A DNA stretch of 11,957 bases from Bacillota bacterium (GTDB lineage: Bacteria; Bacillota; Clostridia; Christensenellales; SZUA-584): assembly GCA_023416745.1 (NCBI GenBank), contig JAEZHF010000040.1, forward strand, positions 1 to 11,957. Direction: 5' to 3'. The position numbers and the translations under genes were made by a program. Numbering within the stretch: the stretch's first letter is position 1; every line of letters starts with the position of its first letter. The notes beneath the pieces were generated by a model. It saw nothing but the letters and a program-made list of their open reading frames with translations, did no database searches and was not told the origin of the DNA. Positions 6,385 through 11,957 of this stretch are shown one piece after another.

Positions 6385-6594
6385 CTATTTGTTTTCAGCC
6401 CCACCAATATTAGAACTGAATATTTTCCTTTTATACTCGATAATGAGCCTTTGCAGCTCATTGCATGATTCTGATACCACGAGCTTGCGCCCTGAAGCCA
6501 TCGACACCACCGTGTTGGGCGTCTCCTCTGCAAACTCTATCAACTCACAATTAATGAGGAATTCCTCATTATTTAAACGATGTACCCTGATCAA
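6385..6594 (-). CDS. flbD: Flagellar protein FlbD/SwrD
   Basis: A 69-residue FlbD-family protein (YlzI/SwrD in Bacillus subtilis). The family pattern is clear: an N-terminal IRVHRLNNEEFLINCELIE, then ETPNTVVSMASGRKLVVSE, then a helix (CNELQRLIIEYKRKI). SwrD is a small cytoplasmic protein that raises flagellar motor power. Here it directly precedes motA, which fits that role. The start is TTG 6594-6592, with AAAGGA 10 bases upstream. No ATG is available before the conserved I-R-V start of the family. The usual context, just after flgE, is kept. Confidence 0.9.
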   Translation of the reverse strand: MIRVHRLNNEEFLINCELIEFAEETPNTVVSMASGRKLVVSESCNELQRLIIEYKRKIFSSNIGGAENK

Positions 6595-6604
6595 GCTGAT
6601 TCAA

Positions 6605-6610
6605 TCCTTT
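6605..6610 (-). promoter_or_regulatory. Ribosome site supporting the TTG start of flbD
   Basis: AAAGGA on the minus strand lies 10 bases before TTG 6594. A second TTG, beginning directly after it, is in another frame. The site lies 17 bases downstream of the GC-rich hairpin at 6628-6658. Confidence 0.6.
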
Positions 6611-6627
6611 CCATCTTATCTGGCCGT

Positions 6628-6658
6628 CAGCCGGTGCACCGGACGGGCGCACCGGCTG
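6628..6658 (-). repeat. GC-rich hairpin between flgE and flbD
   Basis: A perfect 10-bp inverted repeat (CAGCCGGTGC at 6649-6658 on the minus strand, GCACCGGCTG at 6628-6637) encloses an 11-base loop. The promoter-distal arm is also part of a 12-bp perfect palindrome CCGGTGCACCGG (6631-6642), so two competing folds exist. No U run follows on either strand, so it is not a standard intrinsic terminator. It sits in the only sizeable gap of the operon. An RNA-processing or stability element is the likeliest role (inference). Confidence 0.75.
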
Positions 6659-6680
6659 CTAGCCATTCAAGGGTTAATTG

Positions 6681-7556
6681 TTACCTCACCATGTTTACGA
6701 GTTCCTCGAGCATTTCATCCGTGGTGGTGATGATTCTCGAGTTGGCCTGGAAACCTCTCTGCGTGGTGATCATATCCGCAAACTGGGCGGTTAAGTCCAC
6801 GTTTGACATTTCCAGCGAGCCCGGATTCAGGCTGCCGCTGCCGCCTTCACCCGGCGTAGCAAAAGCCGGATTGCCCGAGTTGACCGTGGTCCGGTATGAG
6901 TTCTCGCCCGTCTTCTCAAGACCGTTGGGGTTGGCAAACTGTGCCAGCACGATCTGCCCCAGCACGGTGCTTTGGCTGGTGGCTTCGTCCAGCGCCACCA
7001 CCTGGCCGTTTGCGCCGATGGACACATCATAGTAATCCGGGTCTACATAAATTCTCTCCATCGTCAAATGCGCACCCGGATCTCCGGCGGCACAGACCGC
7101 ATTGGTTGCGTCTCTGTAAACCAGCGCACCGGCACCGTCTACCTCATAGCCCATCAAATAATTGCCGTTGGAATCCACGAGATAATTCTGCGAATCCGTA
7201 TAGAAGTTGCCGGCGCGGGTATAGGTAAACGAATTACCATTCTGAATCACGAAATAGCCATCGCCGTCAATCGCGAGATCCAGCGGGCTGCCGGTATACT
7301 GCGAGGACGACGGTGTGTTGAGTACGTCGATTGTCGCCAGCTGCACGCCCAGGCCTATCTGCTGCGGGTTGGTGCCGCCGGTTGTAGCGTTGCCCGCTGA
7401 AGCCGGCGAAACCGTCTGGCTGTAAATATCCTGGAATATGACGCGGCTGGCTTTGAAGCCCACCGTATTGACGTTCGCAATGTTGTTGCCGATCACATCC
7501 ATCTTGGTCTGGTGATTTTTAAGTCCGGTCACGCCGGAGTATAGTGAACGCATCAT
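6681..7556 (-). CDS. flgE: Flagellar hook protein FlgE (short form)
   Basis: A 291-residue hook/rod-family protein exported by the flagellar type III system. The N-terminal rod/hook motif is MMRSLYSGVTGLKNHQTKMD, followed by the NNIANVNTVGFKASR block. The core has GSPLDLAIDGDGYFVIQNG (89-107) and TRAGNF. The C-terminus LEMSNVDLTAQFADMITTQ then RGFQANSRIITTTDEML is the hook-protein (FlgE) form, not the FlgG form (usually SNVDVVEEMV...ETQRAYE). The length matches the short FlgE of Bacillus rather than the ~400-residue enterobacterial one. Its place right after flgD supports this. GGAGG lies 10 bases before the first ATG, and a second ATG follows at once. One cysteine (C155) is unusual in an axial protein. 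FlgF/FlgG is the main alternative. Confidence 0.9.
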   Translation of the reverse strand: MMRSLYSGVTGLKNHQTKMDVIGNNIANVNTVGFKASRVIFQDIYSQTVSPASAGNATTGGTNPQQIGLGVQLATIDVLNTPSSSQYTGSPLDLAIDGDGYFVIQNGNSFTYTRAGNFYTDSQNYLVDSNGNYLMGYEVDGAGALVYRDATNAVCAAGDPGAHLTMERIYVDPDYYDVSIGANGQVVALDEATSQSTVLGQIVLAQFANPNGLEKTGENSYRTTVNSGNPAFATPGEGGSGSLNPGSLEMSNVDLTAQFADMITTQRGFQANSRIITTTDEMLEELVNMVR

Positions 7557-7573
7557 GTTAGTTTTTCCTCCTG

Positions 7574-8263
7574 TTAAATTATCACTGGTTCAGTAACGGT
7601 TGGCAACTCCGTATCTTCCGCCGGAGTATCCGTTCCATCTGTCGGCGTTTGAATTCCGCCGGTCGATATTTCCGTTATGCTCGAAACCGGAATCTCCTTA
7701 CCATCCACCACTGCGTATATCGACCCGTTCTTTACCACGATCCGGGTCACTTCGCCAGTCACGGTGGTCTTCGTACCGTCCTCAGCAGTCACTGTCGCGG
7801 TCACGGTACGGCCGATCAGGCTGGCACTTTTAAGTATCTCATCGTCAAGATCCGCGCCCACAGTGGAGCTGTCGACAACACCGGCCACGTTGGCCAGGTC
7901 GTACATTTCGCCGCCGATCATAAGATAGTTGATCCCATTCTCCTTGACGACGCCATCCACCTTGCCAAATATCAGGCTGTCGCCGTCCTGCACATACACA
8001 TATTGGCCGATCATGCTGTAGGCCTGGCTTGTCATGAAGCTCTGGCCCATCTCCTTGATCTGCTCCAGCATGGTGAACTGTGCCATTTGCGCCAGAAAAT
8101 CCTCGTTGCTTGTGGGTGACATCGGATCTTGATTTGACATCTGTGCCACCAAAAGCTTCAGAAAATCGTCCTGGCCCAAACTGCTGCCACTTGTGCGCGT
8201 GGTGCTGTTCAATTCCTCCAGTGTCCGTATTACTGATGTTGTTGTAGCTGCTACGCTTGACAT
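7574..8263 (-). CDS. flgD: Flagellar hook assembly (capping) protein FlgD with a duplicated domain
   Basis: A 229-residue FlgD, the scaffold that caps the growing hook. The conserved export/N-terminal block is plain: GQDDFLKLLVAQMSNQDPM (30-48), then EDFLAQMAQFTMLEQ (54-68). After that come two similar beta-rich segments. Residues 81-129 read MIGQYVYVQ...GKVDGVVKENGINYLMIGGEMYDLANVAGV. Residues 147-199 read LIGRTVTATV...GEVTRIVVKNGSIYAVVDGKEIPVSSITEI. Each resembles the single SH3-like unit of small FlgD proteins, so this one looks duplicated. The tail (200-229) is Thr/Pro/Asp-rich. The Bacillus protein is shorter, about 140 residues. GGAG lies 8 bases before the ATG, and gaps are 18 bases to fliK and 17 bases to flgE. 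Confidence 0.93.
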   Translation of the reverse strand: MSSVAATTTSVIRTLEELNSTTRTSGSSLGQDDFLKLLVAQMSNQDPMSPTSNEDFLAQMAQFTMLEQIKEMGQSFMTSQAYSMIGQYVYVQDGDSLIFGKVDGVVKENGINYLMIGGEMYDLANVAGVVDSSTVGADLDDEILKSASLIGRTVTATVTAEDGTKTTVTGEVTRIVVKNGSIYAVVDGKEIPVSSITEISTGGIQTPTDGTDTPAEDTELPTVTEPVII

Positions 8264-8281
8264 TTTTTTATCTCCTTCCTA

Positions 8282-9625
8282 TCAAGCCAGGTATTCCACT
8301 GAGCTGCCGCCCAGCAGTTCGGAAACGGGCACTGTTGTATCAAACAGCTCGCTGCCGGAATATCGGTCAGCGCTCCATCCGATCTGCCCTTCCCGTCTCT
8401 GACCGTTGCCGCCCGCCTGCTGCCCAAACGCTTCGCGCCCGGCTGCCATCGGGTCTTGGTACGACACATCGACCGTGGAGATGACAATGCCCTTTTCCTT
8501 AAGCGCGTTCTGGAGCGAACCCGAATGATCTGAGAACAACCCTTTGACCGCCGCATCCTCCGTGTGCACATGCATACGGACCTCGCCGTTCTCCATCGTA
8601 AGCTTGATGCTGACTTTGCCGAGAAATTCCGGCTTCAATTCGACATCAAACTCATAGCGGCCTTCGCTGATGCTGACCCGCGCCTTGTCCACGATACGAA
8701 TCACATTATCCTTGACGAAATCCGTCGTCGTTTTCTGCGGATCCGCCGTTTCGGCCAATGCATCCGTTTGCTGCGCGCTCACCTTTACAGGTTCCTGTCC
8801 CGCGTTGGCCGTGTTTTCCGGTGAAGCTTCCGCCGTCATTGTCAGCGCTTCGGTCTTTTCACCGATTGGTGTCTGTTCGCCCGCATCTTTTCCGGGTTTT
8901 TCGGTCATAGCGGCCTGTGCCGTATCCGTCTTGGCCGTATTTGTCTCGCCCGTGTTCGCCGATGCCGTATCCGCTCCTGCCGTTTCCGACGTTGCGGTAT
9001 GCTGCGGCTGGCTCTGCACGAGCTGCGCATCTGCATTCTGCGGCCGGCTTTCAGCTGTCAGCCTGGACTTGAGCAGCATCGCCGCGTCCTGGCTTTGTGT
9101 CATTGTCCCTTCAGTTTGGGCCACCGACCCGCTATTGGTACTCTCGAGGGAGCCCGAATACTTTTCAGCGTCGGCGTTTGTCTGCGGCTGCGCGCTCTGC
9201 GCTGCCCCGCCGGGCTGTTCATTACTAAGCATCCTTGCAAATTCACCGGATATCTGCGCCTGTTGTGCGGCTGCTGATTCAGGGTTCTCTGTCGTCCCTG
9301 GCTGCAACTGGCCTGCTTCTGTTGAATCACCGCTGATATCCGTCTGATAATCCAGCAATCCGAATCCTTCGAGAATGCCAATAACCTCTTGCGGCACGGC
9401 CTGTGCCGCTGTGTTTATGGCCATGCTGTGATCCTGTCCGGGCATGATGATTGTCTGCAATGTTACCGCTGCCGGCTGTCCTGCCGCCGTGAGGCTTTCC
9501 AACTTCTTTTTGAAGTCGCTGAGGATGGCCTGCGCCGGGTTCCTGTCTGCTTTGGTCATAACGCCCTTGCTGTCTGCTGTTGTGCCGGGCATCTCGATAC
9601 CCGCCATCACATGACTACAATCCAA
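8282..9625 (-). CDS. fliK: Flagellar hook-length control protein FliK
   Basis: A 447-residue FliK, the secreted ruler that measures the hook and switches export specificity through FlhB. The conserved C-terminal Flg_hook domain is at about 312-392: FDVELKPEFLGKVSIKLTM, then GEVRMHVHTEDAAVKGLF, then SLQNALKEKGIVISTVDV. Residues about 95-300 are low-complexity, rich in Ala, Thr, Gln, Glu and Ser (for example DTASANTGETNTAKTDTAQA), as expected for a disordered ruler. A 55-residue Gly/Ser-rich tail ends the protein. The start is TTG 9625-9623, with GGGAGGG 8 bases upstream. An in-frame stop lies 18 bases before it, so no longer form is possible. The next choices, GTG and ATG at codons 6 and 7, are too far from the ribosome site. 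Confidence 0.92.
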   Translation of the reverse strand: MDCSHVMAGIEMPGTTADSKGVMTKADRNPAQAILSDFKKKLESLTAAGQPAAVTLQTIIMPGQDHSMAINTAAQAVPQEVIGILEGFGLLDYQTDISGDSTEAGQLQPGTTENPESAAAQQAQISGEFARMLSNEQPGGAAQSAQPQTNADAEKYSGSLESTNSGSVAQTEGTMTQSQDAAMLLKSRLTAESRPQNADAQLVQSQPQHTATSETAGADTASANTGETNTAKTDTAQAAMTEKPGKDAGEQTPIGEKTEALTMTAEASPENTANAGQEPVKVSAQQTDALAETADPQKTTTDFVKDNVIRIVDKARVSISEGRYEFDVELKPEFLGKVSIKLTMENGEVRMHVHTEDAAVKGLFSDHSGSLQNALKEKGIVISTVDVSYQDPMAAGREAFGQQAGGNGQRREGQIGWSADRYSGSELFDTTVPVSELLGGSSVEYLA

Positions 9626-9633
9626 ATGTGCAT

Positions 9634-9640
9634 CCCTCCC
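9634..9640 (-). promoter_or_regulatory. Ribosome site supporting the TTG start of fliK
   Basis: GGGAGGG on the minus strand lies 8 bases before TTG 9625. A second ribosome-like site (AAAGGAGG) lies about 22 bases upstream, before a separate short ATG frame (9615-9653). Confidence 0.7.
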
Positions 9641-9671
9641 TTATCAATCGCATTTCCTCCTTTTCCTTTAT

Positions 9672-10355
9672 TTATTTCATCATTTCTGATAAAACCCTGG
9701 TTGCCAGCTTAACCTCCATGTTACCCAGTATGTCTGCCGCTTTGTCGCTGGGTATCATCAGCAGCACCGACACTATATCATCCACCGTGTTGAGGCCAGA
9801 TATGGCTGTTGCCGCCACAACCGGATCCATTGCTTCGAATATCTTGGCGGTGGCTGCCATGTCGTCCTGCTCCTGCTGCGCCTCCTGCAAACTATTCTCC
9901 GCGCTTGTCACCGCATCTTCTCTAGCAACCAGCTCCGTCTCCCTGGCAGCCAGCGCCTTCTCATTGTCCTCGATCAACTGTTCGCGCTCTTTGAGCTTGT
10001 CGGTTTTGCTCTTCAGTGCAGCTGCCTGCTCATCCAATTGAACGGCCAGCGCATCCAGCTCGCTCTGCCGCTGCTCTATCTGCGCCTCATCCATTGAGGC
10101 TGTTTCGCCTTTTGTCTGCGCTTGTTCCGTCTGCAGCGCGTCTGCCAGCTGCTGCCGAATACCGCCGAGATTAAAGTAAACCACCGCTGCACCCGCGATC
10201 ATGACCACGATCAGGAACACCGCGATCATCCCGCCGGCTGAAACCTTGCTTTTGGGCTTCGCTGCCTTTTCTGAGGGCTTGGCAGCCGGCGCTGCTTTTC
10301 CTGCCTGAACCGCTGATGGTGTTGTATTCTTTTTGGCTTCAATTTTTTCTGCCAT
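9672..10355 (-). CDS. ylxF: YlxF/MotE-like membrane-anchored coiled-coil flagellar protein
   Basis: A 227-residue protein at the fliJ-fliK position, where Bacillus carries ylxF. Residues 1-40 are Lys/Ala/Pro-rich and cytoplasmic. One membrane span lies at about 41-61 (GGMIAVFLIVVMIAGAAVVYF). A long coiled coil runs from about 88 to 165 (Gln/Glu/Leu/Ala heptads such as SELDALAVQLDEQAAALKSK). A C-terminal MgtE-N/MotE-like domain at about 167-227 has KIFEAMDPVVAATAISGL and IPSDKAADILGNM. In proteobacteria MotE is a chaperone for the periplasmic motility protein MotC. The role in Firmicutes is not settled. The ATG has AAGGA 6 bases upstream and starts 9 bases after fliJ. Confidence 0.85.
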   Translation of the reverse strand: MAEKIEAKKNTTPSAVQAGKAAPAAKPSEKAAKPKSKVSAGGMIAVFLIVVMIAGAAVVYFNLGGIRQQLADALQTEQAQTKGETASMDEAQIEQRQSELDALAVQLDEQAAALKSKTDKLKEREQLIEDNEKALAARETELVAREDAVTSAENSLQEAQQEQDDMAATAKIFEAMDPVVAATAISGLNTVDDIVSVLLMIPSDKAADILGNMEVKLATRVLSEMMK

Positions 10356-10364
10356 ATCTTTTCC

Positions 10365-10805
10365 TTAAGAGACGGTCACGTTATACGAGACCAGATCATC
10401 CACAAATTTGTTGTGCTGCTTTTTCGCGTTTTCCTGATACTCCGCATACTGCGACTCGCGCAGCTTGTCCAGCAGCTTAATTTCCTTGCGCGTGTGAACC
10501 AGCTTCTGCATGCGCTGCTCCCGCTCACGTTCCAGTCGGCCTATCTCCAGCTGCACCGTGGTCATTGAGGCCTTCATGCTGTCGAAGAACTGTCCGTAGT
10601 CCTTGATGCACGGTGCCGTAACCCCTTTGGATACCGCCGTGCAGTATTCACCGCTTGCCTTATCAAAGTCGGCGTTCAGCTGCTCCAGCTCATTATGCCG
10701 CCTCATCAGCTCGGCTTCAATGTTCTTAAGCTCGAGCTTTTGCTGCTTCTCAATGCTCAGCTGCATGTCGTACCACGACTGCAGAGTAAAAACAAATTTT
10801 TTCAT
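10365..10805 (-). CDS. fliJ: Flagellar export stalk protein FliJ
   Basis: A 146-residue, almost wholly helical cytoplasmic protein, the usual FliJ length. It begins MKKFVFTLQSWYDMQLSIEK, the typical F-x-F-x-LQ-x-x-x-x-x-K start, and continues as two long antiparallel coiled-coil helices broken near KGVTAPCIKDYG (about 60-71). FliJ inserts into the FliI hexamer like the gamma stalk of F-ATPase and links it to FlhA. The ATG overlaps the fliI stop codon (ATGA), and no good ribosome site is visible. It is therefore probably translated by coupling to fliI, which suits a fixed FliI:FliJ ratio. Sequence identity is always low in this family, so the call rests on context, length and the N-terminal pattern. 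Confidence 0.9.
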   Translation of the reverse strand: MKKFVFTLQSWYDMQLSIEKQQKLELKNIEAELMRRHNELEQLNADFDKASGEYCTAVSKGVTAPCIKDYGQFFDSMKASMTTVQLEIGRLEREREQRMQKLVHTRKEIKLLDKLRESQYAEYQENAKKQHNKFVDDLVSYNVTVS

Positions 10806-11957
10806 ACGCTTCGCCTGTCATATATTTGCGAGACCAGCTCCATCGTATCCTCAAACGTGAACCGTTCATCTACCTGCTGCTTGAGGAGCGCGTTGATATG
10901 ATCTGTCTGGTCAATCGCCTCGTCAATCTTTTTATTAGTGCCCGCTTTGTATGCGCCGATCGATATCAGGTCCTGCGCGTCCCGGTAGGTGGACATCACC
11001 GTCCGGATATACGCCGTTTTAGTCAGAAGATCCTTGGGCATTACGTCCGGCATCAGGCGGCTGACACTTTGCAGCACGTCGATGGCCGGGTAGTGGTTGC
11101 TGTTGGCCATCTTTCGCGAAAGCACGATGTGCCCGTCCAGTATGCCGCGCACCGTATCCGCAATGGGCTCGTCCATGTCATCGCCCTCCACCAGCACCGT
11201 ATATAACCCGGTGATGGAACCTTTGCTGCACATGCCCGCCCGCTCCAGCAGCCGCGGCATGATCGCATAAACAGAGGGGGTAAAACCTCTGGACACCGGC
11301 GGTTCGCCGATCGCCATGCCGATTTCACGCTGCGCCATTGCAAACCGCGTCAGCGAATCCATCATCAGCATCACGTTCAAACCCTGGTCACGGAAGTACT
11401 CCGCCATCGCCGTGCCCACCATTGCGGATTTGAGCCTCACCAGCGCCGGCTGATCCGACGTCGCCACAATCAGCACCGACCGCCGAAGACCTTCTTCCTG
11501 CAAGTCCTTCTCGAGGAAGTCCTTCACCTCGCGGCCTCTCTCGCCGATCAGCACAATCACGTTGATATCCGCTGAGGTGTTCCGGGCGATCATGCCCAGC
11601 AGTGTGCTCTTGCCCACGCCGCTGCCGGCAAATATGCCCACTCTTTGGCCTTTGCCCAGCGTTAGCAGCGAATCGATGGCCTTAACGCCCATTGAAAGCT
11701 GTTCCGTAATGCGGCGGCGTTCCATCGGATTCGGCGGGTTGTTCATGATGGGGTAGATCGCATCCGCCTTCACCGGCCCCAGACCGTCCATCGGATTCCC
11801 GAGGCCATCCAGTACCCGTCCGCAGAACTCCCTGCCCACTGGCACGCTCAGCGACCGGTTGTCGGAAACCACGTAGCTGTTGGGCCCCACGCCGGAAAGC
11901 TCTCCGAACGGCATCAGCCGCCCCTTTTTTTCCTTAAAACCCACGACTTCAGACAGT
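10802..11957 (-). CDS. fliI: Flagellar export ATPase FliI, N-terminus missing
   Basis: A type III export ATPase related to F1-beta. The frame stays open to the right edge, giving about 384 visible residues. The GTG at 11944 is internal, because the codons before it (L-S-E-V) continue the conserved EVVGFK region. Roughly 50-60 N-terminal residues lie outside the window. Visible motifs are the Walker A AGSGVGKS (about 110-117 of the visible part), the catalytic GERGREVKDFLE, the Walker B LMMDSLTRFAMAQREI, and the PSVYAIMPRLLERAG segment. GREFCGRVLDGLGNPMDGLGP is the usual hinge after the N-terminal beta barrel. FliI energises substrate unloading with FliH and FliJ at the cytoplasmic base. The stop codon overlaps the fliJ start. 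Confidence 0.97.
   Translation of the reverse strand, partial: LSEVVGFKEKKGRLMPFGELSGVGPNSYVVSDNRSLSVPVGREFCGRVLDGLGNPMDGLGPVKADAIYPIMNNPPNPMERRRITEQLSMGVKAIDSLLTLGKGQRVGIFAGSGVGKSTLLGMIARNTSADINVIVLIGERGREVKDFLEKDLQEEGLRRSVLIVATSDQPALVRLKSAMVGTAMAEYFRDQGLNVMLMMDSLTRFAMAQREIGMAIGEPPVSRGFTPSVYAIMPRLLERAGMCSKGSITGLYTVLVEGDDMDEPIADTVRGILDGHIVLSRKMANSNHYPAIDVLQSVSRLMPDVMPKDLLTKTAYIRTVMSTYRDAQDLISIGAYKAGTNKKIDEAIDQTDHINALLKQQVDERFTFEDTMELVSQIYDRRSV

Noticed and set aside
5996..6730. 244-residue plus-strand open frame across motA and flbD
   Set aside because: It is antisense to motA and flbD, which match their families throughout. It has no ribosome site and a low-complexity Ser/Thr/Pro translation typical of an opposite-strand shadow.
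8670..9347. 225-residue plus-strand open frame within fliK
   Set aside because: It is an opposite-strand reading of the Ala/Thr/Gln-rich low-complexity part of fliK. It reads as repetitive Ser/Ala/Val/Cys with no family motif or ribosome site.
11942..11944. GTG at 11944 as the real start of fliI
   Set aside because: The frame continues to the window edge through conserved FliI residues (SEVVGFK), so this is an internal valine codon of a truncated gene.

Overview
The window looks like a chromosomal segment of a motile, spore-forming Firmicute of the class Clostridia. The reasons are a flagellar operon in Bacillus/Clostridium order, an alpha/beta-type small acid-soluble spore protein, purine-rich AGGAGG-like ribosome sites before most genes, and moderate GC. 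I cannot name the genus.

Left part, 1-2340. The left edge cuts a minus-strand gene for an unrecognised protein: a basic N-terminal half, one membrane span, then an exported part that runs off the window. It has a near-consensus sigma-A promoter (TTGACA-17-TATACT). Next, on the minus strand, is an iron-type NADPH alcohol dehydrogenase (YqhD/BdhA-like) with its own hairpin terminator. Positions 491-620 hold nothing I can call beyond a short TGCAC-T-GTGCA palindrome at 601-611. The 241-base gap at 1823-2063 lies between divergent genes. To its right is the only plus-strand gene, a spore DNA-binding protein (SASP) with a strong terminator.

Right part, 2342-11957. One long minus-strand flagellar operon fills this region. 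In transcription order it is fliI (5' end outside the window), fliJ, ylxF/motE-like, fliK, flgD, flgE, flbD/swrD, motA, motB, fliL, fliM, fliY. Genes overlap or lie within tens of bases, and the only wider gap (86 bases, flgE-flbD) carries a GC-rich hairpin. No promoter or terminator is evident inside the operon, and its promoter must lie upstream of the window.

How the genes work together. FliI and FliJ are the export ATPase and its stalk. FliK measures hook length, FlgD caps the growing hook and FlgE builds it. MotA/MotB form the stator, and FlbD/SwrD, placed right before them, is known in Bacillus to raise stator power. FliL sits around the stator. FliM and FliY form the switch/C-ring, and FliY keeps both CheC-type CheY-P phosphatase motifs. 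Compared with the Bacillus fla/che operon, motAB is inserted after flbD, and the cheY-fliO/P/Q/R part expected after fliY is absent. The operon instead runs convergently into the spore gene.

Most worth a second look: the unusual cysteine-containing SASP, the fla/SASP convergent junction with an apparently one-way terminator, sodium-type stator signatures, an internal duplication in FlgD, the intra-operon hairpin, and a mini-ORF overlapping the TTG start of fliK. I saw no novel defence or mobile system, tRNA, rRNA, insertion sequence or CRISPR array.
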